From Demequina muriae (GTDB taxonomy: Bacteria; Actinomycetota; Actinomycetes; Actinomycetales; Demequinaceae): 64,000 nucleotides of DNA. Position 1 is the first letter of the stretch. Every line of letters begins with the position of its first letter. The DNA lies in NCBI RefSeq assembly GCF_030418295.1, contig NZ_JAUHQA010000001.1, forward strand, positions 2,046,001 to 2,110,000. Direction: 5' to 3'. This document shows, in pieces, positions 52,996-60,049 of this stretch. The notes below the pieces were generated by a model. That model saw nothing but the letters and a program-made list of their open reading frames with translations. It was not told where the DNA came from and did not search any database. The translations under genes and the position numbers were made by a program.

Positions 52996-54354
52996 CTACT
53001 CGGTCAGGGCGGCGGCGGTCATGAGATCCACCACGTCCTGAGCCTCACCGGTGCCGGCGAAGATGCTGACGATTCCGTCATTCATCGCGCCGCCGACGTT
53101 GGTGCCGAAGGAGGTGTCCAGCCAGAGCTGGACGTACTCAGCGTTACCGGCCACCTGGGCCAGCTCGACCAGCACCGGGTTGGTCACGGCGTCTGCCGCG
53201 GCCGGTGCGACGGGCAGGGCGCCCGTGGCCTCGGTGAACTCCATCTGGTTCGCGTCGCTCACGATGAACGACAGGAAGTCAGCGCACTCCGGCGGAGCGT
53301 CGACGTAGCAGGAGAAGCCGTCGCCGCCGCCGAGGGCAGCGCTCGGGTCACCGTTGCCGCCGTCAGTCGCGGGCATCGGGAACCAGCCGAGGTCATCCTG
53401 CAGCGCAGCGATGCCCTCGTCGGTGCCGTCCGTGAAGCCTTCGTACACGAAGACGTTCCACTGGCCCATGAGTTCCATGGCCGCGTCACCGGAGGCGACG
53501 AGTCCAGCAGAGGACGTCGCACCCGTCTGGGCGACCGTGGAGATGAACTGGTCCTGGAACGGCTCGGTGCCGAGGAACTCCTCGAGCTGCTCGCCAGCCT
53601 GGACCCAGCACGGGTCCGAGAAGTCACGGTCGACGCCTGCGGCCGCCATGACGTCCTGCGAGCACGAGCGCAGAGCGAAGTTGTACCACCAGTGCGCAGC
53701 GGGCCATCCGTCAGCAGCACCCACCGCAATGGGGGTGATGTCCGCGTCCTTGAGCGCCTGCACCGCGGCGTTGAGCTCGTCCATGGTGGCGGGCTCTTCA
53801 GTGATCCCGGCCTCCTCGAAGAGAGACTCGCGGTACCAGATGCCCTCGACGCCGAACGTGAAGGGCAGGCCGTAGGTCGACCCCTCGTGCTGCCACGGAG
53901 AGACACCGCCGCCGAGGCGTTCGATGTCGTCCGCAAGCGTCTCCGACAGATCCTGGACGTAGCCGGACTCGACCTGGCTCGCCAGCTCGCCGCCGCCCCA
54001 CGCCTGGAAGAGGTCAGGAGCGTCCCCGGACTGCAGTGCAAGCGGGATGCGCGTGCGCTGCAGGTCCTCGTTCTGGACCTGCTCGATCTCGATGGTCACG
54101 TGCGGGTTCTCCGCCGTGTAGGCGTCGGCAACGGTCTGCCAGTAGTCGCCCAGGGCGTTCTCCCCGTTGTCGCCCGCAACCGCGTTGTGCCACCAGGTGA
54201 GGGTGACCGGCTCCGCACTCTGCTCCGCCTCACCGTTGGTGGGGGAATCAGTGGGATCCGTGGTTTCGCCGTCTCCGCTGCTGCAAGCAGCCAGCAGGAG
54301 AGCGGCAGATGTGGTGAATGCCGCGAAGGCACCCAATCGTCGCATGTTCGCCAT
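52996..54354 (-). CDS. Sugar-binding lipoprotein of xylan-operon ABC importer
   Basis: The 452-residue protein has a lipoprotein signal (lipobox LLAAC) and a family-1 solute-binding domain: PVTLTWWHNAV, VADAYTAENPHVTIEIEQ, QVESGYVQDLSETL, and GVEGIWYRESLFEEAGI. It binds an oligosaccharide outside the membrane for the two permeases. AGGAC lies five bases before the ATG at 54354. It heads the six-gene minus-strand operon ending with LacI at 46391. Xylooligosaccharide is the most likely ligand given the GH10 and GH3 partners. Confidence 0.93.
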   Translation of the reverse strand: MANMRRLGAFAAFTTSAALLLAACSSGDGETTDPTDSPTNGEAEQSAEPVTLTWWHNAVAGDNGENALGDYWQTVADAYTAENPHVTIEIEQVQNEDLQRTRIPLALQSGDAPDLFQAWGGGELASQVESGYVQDLSETLADDIERLGGGVSPWQHEGSTYGLPFTFGVEGIWYRESLFEEAGITEEPATMDELNAAVQALKDADITPIAVGAADGWPAAHWWYNFALRSCSQDVMAAAGVDRDFSDPCWVQAGEQLEEFLGTEPFQDQFISTVAQTGATSSAGLVASGDAAMELMGQWNVFVYEGFTDGTDEGIAALQDDLGWFPMPATDGGNGDPSAALGGGDGFSCYVDAPPECADFLSFIVSDANQMEFTEATGALPVAPAAADAVTNPVLVELAQVAGNAEYVQLWLDTSFGTNVGGAMNDGIVSIFAGTGEAQDVVDLMTAAALTE

Positions 54355-54395
54355 GTCCTGTCCTTTCGATCTTCGTTGACCAGCTGAACACGGGA

Positions 54396-54425
54396 ACTAT
54401 GACACCCGGCTCGCTACGGTGTCAA
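54396..54425 (-). promoter_or_regulatory. Promoter of the xylan/xylooligosaccharide operon
   Basis: On the minus strand a consensus TTGACA (54425-54420) and CATAGT (54401-54396) are 18 bases apart. The start codon of the binding protein is 42 bases downstream. The -35 overlaps the palindrome at 54424-54443. Confidence 0.7.
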
Positions 54426-54443
54426 TCGTTATGGATAACGTTT
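54424..54443. promoter_or_regulatory. LacI-type operator in the divergent xylan-operon promoter region
   Basis: CGTTATGGATAACG (54427-54440) has perfect six-base arms around GG, extended by AA/TT outside one mismatch. It touches the -35 of the minus-strand operon and lies 46 bases upstream of the divergent lacI start. A repressor here would block the operon and could control its own gene. Either LacI protein in this cluster could bind it. Confidence 0.7.
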
Positions 54444-54488
54444 TAGTCACAACGAGGTTGCAGTCCGTCGGCGCGGTAGCATCAGCCC

Positions 54489-55508
54489 ATGGAACCCGCT
54501 CCTCGCGTCAAGATGGCAGACGTCGCCGCGAAGGCGGGCGTCTCCGTCGCGACCGTGTCCAAAGTGGTGAACGGCCGCTACGGCGTGGCCAAGGACACGG
54601 TGGAGCTCGTGCAGGGCGTCATCAACGACATGGGCTACGAGTCCAACCTCATCGCCGCATCCCTGCGCAGCCACACGAGCAACGTGCTCGGCATCCTGGT
54701 GCCGGACTTCGAGCCCTTCAGTGCTGAGCTCCTCAAGGGCGCCGCGCTCGGCGCCCGCGGAAGCGGCTACGAGCTCCTGTCGCACTCGGGAGGCGACCAG
54801 CACGGCTGGGAGCGCCGCTCGCTGTCACGCCTGGGCGGCACGCTGATCGCCGGTGCCGTGCTCGTCACCCCCACCGTGCTCGACGCCCGCACCATCGTGC
54901 CCGCGGTCGCGGTCGACCCCCACTTCGGGCCGTCGTCGATGCCCACCATCGACGCCGACTCGTACTCGGGCGCCAAGCAGGCGACCGAGCACCTGATCTC
55001 GCTGGGGCACCGCCGCATCGCCTTCCTCGGTGGCCGCTCCGAGCTGGACTCCGCCCACCTGCGCGAGGCCGGCTACCGCGACTCCATGGAGGAGGCGGGC
55101 GTCCCCGTGGATCCGTCGCTCGTGCGCGAGTCCCGCTACGCGCCCGACCGCGCCGCCGAGATCACCCGCGACCTGCTCGAGCTGCCCGATCGCCCCACCG
55201 CGATCTTCGCCGCGAACGACGTGACGGCGATTCGCGCGATGGAGGTCGCCCACGAGTACGGGCTCAGCGTTCCCGAGGACGTGTCGGTGGTGGGCTTCGA
55301 CGACATCCCCGAGGCATCCCTCGCGGTGCCGCAGCTCACGACCGTGCGCCAGCCCATGCAGGCGATGGGCCGTGCCGCGATGGAGATGCTGCTGGACATC
55401 ATCAACGGCGTCGAGCGCGAGACTCACGTGCGGATGTCGACCGAGCTGGTCGTCCGCGGCAGCACCGCGCCCCCGCCCGCCACGGTGCGCCCCGCCTCCA
55501 TCCCCTGA
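54489..55508 (+). CDS. LacI-family regulator divergent from the xylan operon
   Basis: The 339-residue protein has a LacI HTH (MADVAAKAGVSVATVSKVVNGRYGVAKDT) and a sensor domain with IGHRRIAFLGG-like SLGHRRIAFLGGRSE and VPEDVSVVGFDDIPEA. The ATG at 54489 follows TAGCAT (54477-54482) by six bases, so the message is probably leaderless. Position next to the operator and binding-protein promoter makes it the best candidate repressor of the operon. The inducer is unknown. Confidence 0.92.
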   Translation: MEPAPRVKMADVAAKAGVSVATVSKVVNGRYGVAKDTVELVQGVINDMGYESNLIAASLRSHTSNVLGILVPDFEPFSAELLKGAALGARGSGYELLSHSGGDQHGWERRSLSRLGGTLIAGAVLVTPTVLDARTIVPAVAVDPHFGPSSMPTIDADSYSGAKQATEHLISLGHRRIAFLGGRSELDSAHLREAGYRDSMEEAGVPVDPSLVRESRYAPDRAAEITRDLLELPDRPTAIFAANDVTAIRAMEVAHEYGLSVPEDVSVVGFDDIPEASLAVPQLTTVRQPMQAMGRAAMEMLLDIINGVERETHVRMSTELVVRGSTAPPPATVRPASIP

Positions 55509-55538
55509 CCAGGGCGCGCGGGGTGAAAGACTGGCCGC

Positions 55539-56489
55539 ATGATCACCGTCGCTGTCCCACACCAAAGAATCGCCGATGCGCTCGGGGAGCTCGGCGATGA
55601 CGCCCGGGTCATCGTCTGGGACCCCACCTCCGGCCCCGTCCCCGAGGATGAGCGCGAGCGCGTCACCATCGCGTGCATTCCGCACCTGTCCGGTGGCAAG
55701 GCCGTCTACGACCGCATCGCCGAGTGCCCTGACCTGAGGGTGATCCAGATCCCCTCCGCCGGCTACGAGCACGCCGCTCCGTTCGTGCCGGCCGGAAAGA
55801 AGCTCGCGAACGCCAGGGGAGTGCACGACTCGCGGACCGCAGAGATGGCGCTTGCCCTCGCGCTCGCGAGCCAGCGGCGCCTGCCGCAGTTCTGGGATGC
55901 GCAGTCACGTGGCACGTGGGATGCGGATGTCTACGCCCCGTCGCTCGCGGACCGCCGGTGCCTCGTCATCGGCTACGGCAGCATCGGCGCTGCGCTGGGG
56001 GCGCGCCTGCGTGCGTGCGAGGCCCAGGTGACCGGCGTGGCGAGGTCGGCGCGGACCGCGCCCGACGGCACCGACGTGCGCGCGATCGACGACCTGCCGG
56101 CGCTCCTGCCGGACGCCGAGATCGTGTTCCTCGTCACTCCGCTCACCGAGCAGACCGAGGGCCTGGTCGACGCCGACTTCCTGGCGGCGCTGCCTGACGA
56201 TGCGCTGGTGGTCAACGTGGGCCGCGGCAAGGTCGTGAACACCGAGGCGCTGCTGGGCGAGCTCCAGGCGGGACGGCTGCGTGCGGCGCTGGACGTGACG
56301 GACCCCGAGCCGCTTCCCGACGGCCACCCGCTGTTCTCCGCGCCCGGGTGCATCGTCGTCCCGCACGTCGCCGGCTTCGCGCTGCTCACCGACAAGCGCT
56401 ACATCGCGCTGGTGCGCAAGCAGGTCGAGGCGGTGCGCCACGGGGACGACCCGGTCAACTTCGTCATGATGGGCGCGTTCCCCGCCTGA
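55539..56489 (+). CDS. D-isomer-specific 2-hydroxyacid dehydrogenase family protein
   Basis: The 316-residue protein has the NAD-binding motif GYGSIG (145-150) and the catalytic Arg229 (NVGRG), Glu257 (DPEP) and His276 (PHVAG). It should reduce a 2-ketoacid to a D-hydroxyacid or the reverse. It is closest in pattern to the phosphoglycerate dehydrogenase/glyoxylate reductase branch but lacks the SerA regulatory domain. It lies 30 bases after the lacI gene. The substrate is not readable. Confidence 0.92.
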   Translation: MITVAVPHQRIADALGELGDDARVIVWDPTSGPVPEDERERVTIACIPHLSGGKAVYDRIAECPDLRVIQIPSAGYEHAAPFVPAGKKLANARGVHDSRTAEMALALALASQRRLPQFWDAQSRGTWDADVYAPSLADRRCLVIGYGSIGAALGARLRACEAQVTGVARSARTAPDGTDVRAIDDLPALLPDAEIVFLVTPLTEQTEGLVDADFLAALPDDALVVNVGRGKVVNTEALLGELQAGRLRAALDVTDPEPLPDGHPLFSAPGCIVVPHVAGFALLTDKRYIALVRKQVEAVRHGDDPVNFVMMGAFPA

Positions 56490-56492
56490 GGG

Positions 56493-56864
56493 TCACGTCC
56501 CCGAGGAGTCCATGTCCTTCCATTCGATCCACGCCTCGATGAGGGCGTTGATCTCGTCGCGATGCTCCTCGGCCTCGGCGATCGACACGATCTTCATAGC
56601 GCGAGCCTCGGGCCCGTTGCCTACGAGGCTCGGGAAGTGGCCGGGAATCAGCGCGCCCTGATGGAACATGAGGGTCGCGTAGTGCGTGGACTTGGGGAAG
56701 AAGCTCGCGATGTTGCCCTTGTAGACGAAGGTGGGCGTGGACCACTTGAGGCACTCGCTCACGCGGTCGTCGCTCGCCAGGATGATCTGCCGGATGCGCT
56801 GCACGACGTCCTTCATCGGATTGTCGTAGTGGCCCATCCACCGGTCGACCTCGTCCCTCCGCAT
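56493..56864 (-). CDS. DUF1801 (YdhG-like) protein
   Basis: The 123-residue protein fits the YdhG/DUF1801 fold: VVQRIRQIILASDDRVSECLKWSTPTFVYKGNIASF and the conserved SFFPKSTHYATLMFHQG. It is small and soluble; the family's function is not known. TAGCGT ends seven bases before the ATG at 56864, implying its own leaderless promoter within 10 bases of the photolyase stop. Confidence 0.85.
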   Translation of the reverse strand: MRRDEVDRWMGHYDNPMKDVVQRIRQIILASDDRVSECLKWSTPTFVYKGNIASFFPKSTHYATLMFHQGALIPGHFPSLVGNGPEARAMKIVSIAEAEEHRDEINALIEAWIEWKDMDSSGT

Positions 56865-56874
56865 GGTGTCGACG

Positions 56875-58209
56875 CTACCGCTGGACGCGGGCCTTCGCGC
56901 GCCGGTTGAGCTCCAAAGCCCGCTCGCGCTCGACCTTGTGGTCGACCATCGGTGCTGGGTAGGCGGGGGTGTCCAGCTCTGGCACCCAGCGTTCGACGTA
57001 GCGTCGATGCGGGTCGAACTTGCCCGCCTGCGTCTCCGGATTGAAGACCCGGAAGTACGGGGAGGCGTCCCGGCCGGTGCCGGCCACCCACTGCCAGTTG
57101 AGCTGGTTCTGCGCATGGTCGTAGTCCACGAGCGCTCGCCTGAAGTAGTCGGCGCCGCGCTGCCACGGCAGGTGGAGGTCCTTCACCAGGAAGCTCGCGA
57201 CCACCATGCGCACGCGGTTGTGCATCCATCCCGTGGAGGCGAGCTGCCGCATTCCGGCATCCACGAGCGGGAAGCCCGTGCGGCCGTCACGCCACGCGAC
57301 GAAGGCCGCGTCGGCCTCCGCGCCGGTCGCCCAGTCGTCCTCCAGGACCACGGTCGAGAGCGACTCGCGCCGCGCCTGCGGCTCGTGCCACAGGGTGTCG
57401 GCATGGAACTCGCGCCAGGCGATCTCGGACTCGAAGGTGCGGGCCGCCGGGTGGTCCACGGCGCCGGTGAGCGCGAGCACGGTACGCGGGTGCACGAGCC
57501 CGAACGCCAACGCGCTCGACAGGCGGGACGTGGAGTCGAGGTCGGGGCGATCGCGCTCGTCTCCGTAGTGCTCGACTCTGTCGTCGACGAAGGCCTCGAG
57601 GTCCTCCCGTACGCGGCGCTCGCGGAACTCCTCGGTGCGCTCGAGGGGATCCTCCGCGTCGGCGTGTGCGGCGATCTGGTCGAGGTCGGCGTCGGCCGAG
57701 TCCCTCGGGAGGCGCACGAAGGCGTCGGCATCGGCGGGGGCGGCGGGGGAGCGCCAGCCGTGCTCGCGCCACGCGCCGCGATACGGCGTGAAGACCCGGT
57801 ACGGGGTGCCGTCTCCCTTGGTCACGCGCCCGGGCGCCACGGCATAGGGAGAGCCGATCATGCGCAGCTCGCGGCCGTCGGCCTCGAGAGCCGCGGCGAC
57901 GTGCTTCTGCTCGCGCACGCCGGACGGCGTGTACTCCTGCGACGCCCAGACCGCCGTCGCATCGGCCTGCCGGGCGGCTGCGAGGACCGCATCGGCCGCC
58001 TCGCCCCGGCGCACCGCGAGGGCGCCGCCCGTGTCCTCGCGCAGCGACCACAGCACGCGCGCCAGGTGAGCGCGGCGTCGGCCCGACCAGAAGTGCAGGG
58101 CCGGCGTCCACGCGAAGACGGCCGCCGCCGGGCTGCCTTCCTGGGCGGAGAGCAGCGCGGGGTTGTCGTCGAGGCGCAGGTCGCGGCGGGCCCACCAGAG
58201 ATGCGTCAT
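56875..58209 (-). CDS. phrB: Deoxyribodipyrimidine photolyase (class I)
   Basis: The 444-residue protein has the N-terminal photolyase domain (WWARRDLRLDDNPAL) and the FAD-binding domain with WREFHADTLWHEP, TGFPLVDAGMRQL, TGWMHNRVRMVVASFLVKDL, and the DNA/FAD-site DYDHAQNQLNWQWVAGTG. It repairs UV pyrimidine dimers using light. The ATG at 58209 is chosen over a GTG nine bases upstream. It is preceded on the same strand by an FMN reductase and a terminator hairpin, so it has its own promoter. Confidence 0.95.
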   Translation of the reverse strand: MTHLWWARRDLRLDDNPALLSAQEGSPAAAVFAWTPALHFWSGRRRAHLARVLWSLREDTGGALAVRRGEAADAVLAAARQADATAVWASQEYTPSGVREQKHVAAALEADGRELRMIGSPYAVAPGRVTKGDGTPYRVFTPYRGAWREHGWRSPAAPADADAFVRLPRDSADADLDQIAAHADAEDPLERTEEFRERRVREDLEAFVDDRVEHYGDERDRPDLDSTSRLSSALAFGLVHPRTVLALTGAVDHPAARTFESEIAWREFHADTLWHEPQARRESLSTVVLEDDWATGAEADAAFVAWRDGRTGFPLVDAGMRQLASTGWMHNRVRMVVASFLVKDLHLPWQRGADYFRRALVDYDHAQNQLNWQWVAGTGRDASPYFRVFNPETQAGKFDPHRRYVERWVPELDTPAYPAPMVDHKVERERALELNRRAKARVQR

Positions 58210-58222
58210 GCCAGGCACAACG

Positions 58223-58258
58223 CAGCACGGCCGCCGGGCAATCCCGGCGGCCGTGCTG
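58223..58258 (-). terminator. Terminator after the FMN reductase gene
   Basis: A perfect 16-bp stem (58223-58238 with 58243-58258) closes a CAAT loop. It lies just upstream of phrB and 89 bases after the reductase stop, so it most likely terminates the reductase transcript. Confidence 0.75.
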
Positions 58259-58347
58259 TGATGAGGCGTCGTGCGTTCTACGTGGTGCTCATGACCACTC
58301 TCGGAGCGATCATGCGTCCTGCGTGGTCGGCACGCCCATGCGACGTG

Positions 58348-58914
58348 TCAGACGTTCGCGTTCATGCGCGCGTGCGACTGGACATGGTCCACCGCCGCGT
58401 TGACGAAGCCGCCGAGGACAGCCGCCTGAGCGTCGTCCTGGAGCGATCCATCGTGGCCGAAGGCGGCCGGGTTGAAGTGGAAGAACGTCTCGGGCTGACC
58501 CAGCGTGGGCGCCGAGAAGTGCGCGAGGATGTTACGCAGGTGCTGCTGCGCCATCGCGGTGCCGGTGGTGCCGATCGACGCGCCCATGATGGCGACGGGC
58601 TTGCCGGTGAAGGAGTTCTGACCCCAGGGACGCGAGGCCCAGTCGAGGGCGTTCTTGAGTGCGCCCGGGATGGAGCGCGAGTACTCGGGGGTGACGATGA
58701 TCAGACCATCGACGTCCTCGATGGACTGCTTCCACTCGGTGGCCACGTCGGGCCAGTTGCCGTCGAGCTCGTAGTTGTAGATGGGCAGCGCGGTGAGGTC
58801 CAGGTGGACGAACTCAACGCTCTGGTCGTCGGCGAGCGTGGGGAGCACGGTCGCGACCTTCTTGTTGATGGAGCTTTCGGCTACGGAGCCGACGATGATA
58901 CCGATGCGAGTCAT
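58348..58914 (-). CDS. NAD(P)H-dependent FMN/quinone reductase
   Basis: The 188-residue flavodoxin-like protein has GIIVGSVAESSINKKVA (FMN phosphate loop), IIVTPEYSRSIPGALKNALDWA and GKPVAIMGASIGTTGTAMAQQHLR, the NADPH-dependent FMN reductase/azoreductase pattern. It probably reduces quinones or azo/chromate compounds. AAGGA lies six bases before the ATG. An imperfect palindrome upstream (58981-59002) may bind its regulator. Confidence 0.93.
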   Translation of the reverse strand: MTRIGIIVGSVAESSINKKVATVLPTLADDQSVEFVHLDLTALPIYNYELDGNWPDVATEWKQSIEDVDGLIIVTPEYSRSIPGALKNALDWASRPWGQNSFTGKPVAIMGASIGTTGTAMAQQHLRNILAHFSAPTLGQPETFFHFNPAAFGHDGSLQDDAQAAVLGGFVNAAVDHVQSHARMNANV

Positions 58915-58980
58915 GGTGTGTCCTTGTCGTGGGGTTCGGATGGTCATGGCTGTCGGCAACGATGGCGACACCTGACCAAC

Positions 58981-59002
58981 AATAGATGATCTTTCAACTA
59001 TT
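58981..59002. promoter_or_regulatory. Candidate operator upstream of the FMN reductase
   Basis: AATAG and CTATT end a 22-base dyad in which TGA and TCA are also mirrored. It is 67-88 bases before the reductase start, in A+T-rich sequence. The form resembles MarR/HxlR-type operators of oxidative or quinone-responsive reductases. Confidence 0.5.
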
Positions 59003-59047
59003 CCCGCACGACGAACTTCTGTGGGTGATCTCACCCCTCCACGCAGA

Positions 59048-59091
59048 CCGGCCGATGCGGTCGTCACCCAGGTGACGACCGCATCGGCCGG
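59048..59091 (-). terminator. 44-bp palindrome, terminator after the TipAL-like gene
   Basis: Arms of 21 bases (59048-59068 and 59071-59091) are exact complements around CA. Each arm contains one copy of GGCCGATGCG. It lies 17 bases past the MerR-gene stop, so it probably ends that transcript. Confidence 0.75.
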
Positions 59092-59107
59092 AGGGAGCGG
59101 GCGGGCG

Positions 59108-59878
59108 CTAGAGGCGCGTGTCCGCGTAGACCTCCGCGCCATCGCGCAACAGCTGGGCGGCTCCGGGGGCGACCTCGTCGTAGTGGGAGCGGAACCGCTC
59201 GTCGTCGACGTACATCTGGGTGAGGCCTCGGTAGGCGTCGGCGTCGGGGGTCCAGATCACGCTCACCCACGCGTGGTGCCGGGCGATCACGTCCTGGACC
59301 TCGGGGCTGTCGGGCGCCAGGTGGACCCGCACGGCAGCGCCGAGGGCCTCGACGATCTCGCGATCCGTCTGCATATGACGGCGCTTGCCGTCCTCGCCGA
59401 GCTTCTCCCACTGGGCGTTCGAGGCGTCGACGGTGGCGTCGCCCCAGCGCTCGCGGGCCTCGGGCTCATATTGCGTGTGGTCGAAGCCGTCGAACAGTTG
59501 GTCGGTGGTCATGGTCTTTCCTTTCTCGAGTGAGTCGATGGTGCGAGCGACCGTGGCGGCCAGTCGCGCGTAGCGGTCGCGCTCGGCGGTGAGGCCGGCG
59601 TGGTGGTCGCGCAGCTGCGCGATGGTCTCGGCGGGGTCGTGTGCGTCGACGATGCGCCTGATCCGGTCGAGGCCGGTGCCGAGTTCCCGCAGCACGAGGA
59701 TGTGCTGGAGGCGGAGCAGTTCGGGACGGGCGTAGTGGCGCCGGCCGTCTGCGCTCGTCCAGGCGGGGGTCAGCAGGCCGATGCTGTCGTAGTGGCGCAG
59801 GGTCCGGCTCGTCACCCCGGTGAGGCGGGCGAGCTGGGCGATGTCGAGGGCGCCGTCAGTGGTGTCTGTCGTGGTCAT
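59108..59878 (-). CDS. MerR-family regulator with TipAS effector domain
   Basis: The 256-residue protein starts with a MerR HTH (DIAQLARLTGVTSRTLRHYDSIGLLTPAWTS...GRRHYARPELLRLQHI), a coiled dimer helix (about 78-112) and a TipAS antibiotic-recognition domain (about 120-256; EPEARERWGDATVDASNAQWEKL). TipAL-type regulators bind thiopeptides or other ligands and activate their own gene. The ATG at 59878 is six bases after TACAGT in a MerR-type promoter. No Cys suited to covalent thiopeptide capture is obvious, so the ligand may differ. Confidence 0.92.
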   Translation of the reverse strand: MTTTDTTDGALDIAQLARLTGVTSRTLRHYDSIGLLTPAWTSADGRRHYARPELLRLQHILVLRELGTGLDRIRRIVDAHDPAETIAQLRDHHAGLTAERDRYARLAATVARTIDSLEKGKTMTTDQLFDGFDHTQYEPEARERWGDATVDASNAQWEKLGEDGKRRHMQTDREIVEALGAAVRVHLAPDSPEVQDVIARHHAWVSVIWTPDADAYRGLTQMYVDDERFRSHYDEVAPGAAQLLRDGAEVYADTRL

Positions 59879-59884
59879 GTCTCG

Positions 59885-59915
59885 ACTGTAGAAGTTGACG
59901 CTGCGTCAATGTCAA
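59885..59915 (-). promoter_or_regulatory. MerR-type self-activated promoter
   Basis: On the minus strand TTGACA (59915-59910) and TACAGT (59890-59885) are 19 bases apart, typical of MerR activation. The spacer contains the palindrome TTGACGCAGCGTCAA (59909-59895). The ATG is six bases past the -10, so the message is leaderless. The regulator's own gene is downstream. Confidence 0.85.
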
Positions 59916-59984
59916 GCCCCGTCTTTGCGACTGGTGCGCTCGGAGGCCGGCCGGCACGGCTCCCGCACCGTCGGGGCAGACGCC

Positions 59985-60028
59985 CGAGGGCCCGGGGGCC
60001 GGTCGTGTGACCGGCCCCCGGGCCCTCG
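59985..60028 (-). terminator. Strong terminator after the beta-propeller gene
   Basis: A 20-bp perfect stem (59985-60004 with 60009-60028) closes GTGT. It lies 21 bases past the minus-strand stop at 60050. Confidence 0.8.
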
Positions 60029-60049
60029 CGGTTGGATGAGCGCGCAGGC

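Noticed and set aside
59048-59091. The 44-bp palindrome as a second TipAL operator
   Set aside because: It shares no core with TTGACGCAGCGTCAA and lies after the stop codon, where a terminator is expected.
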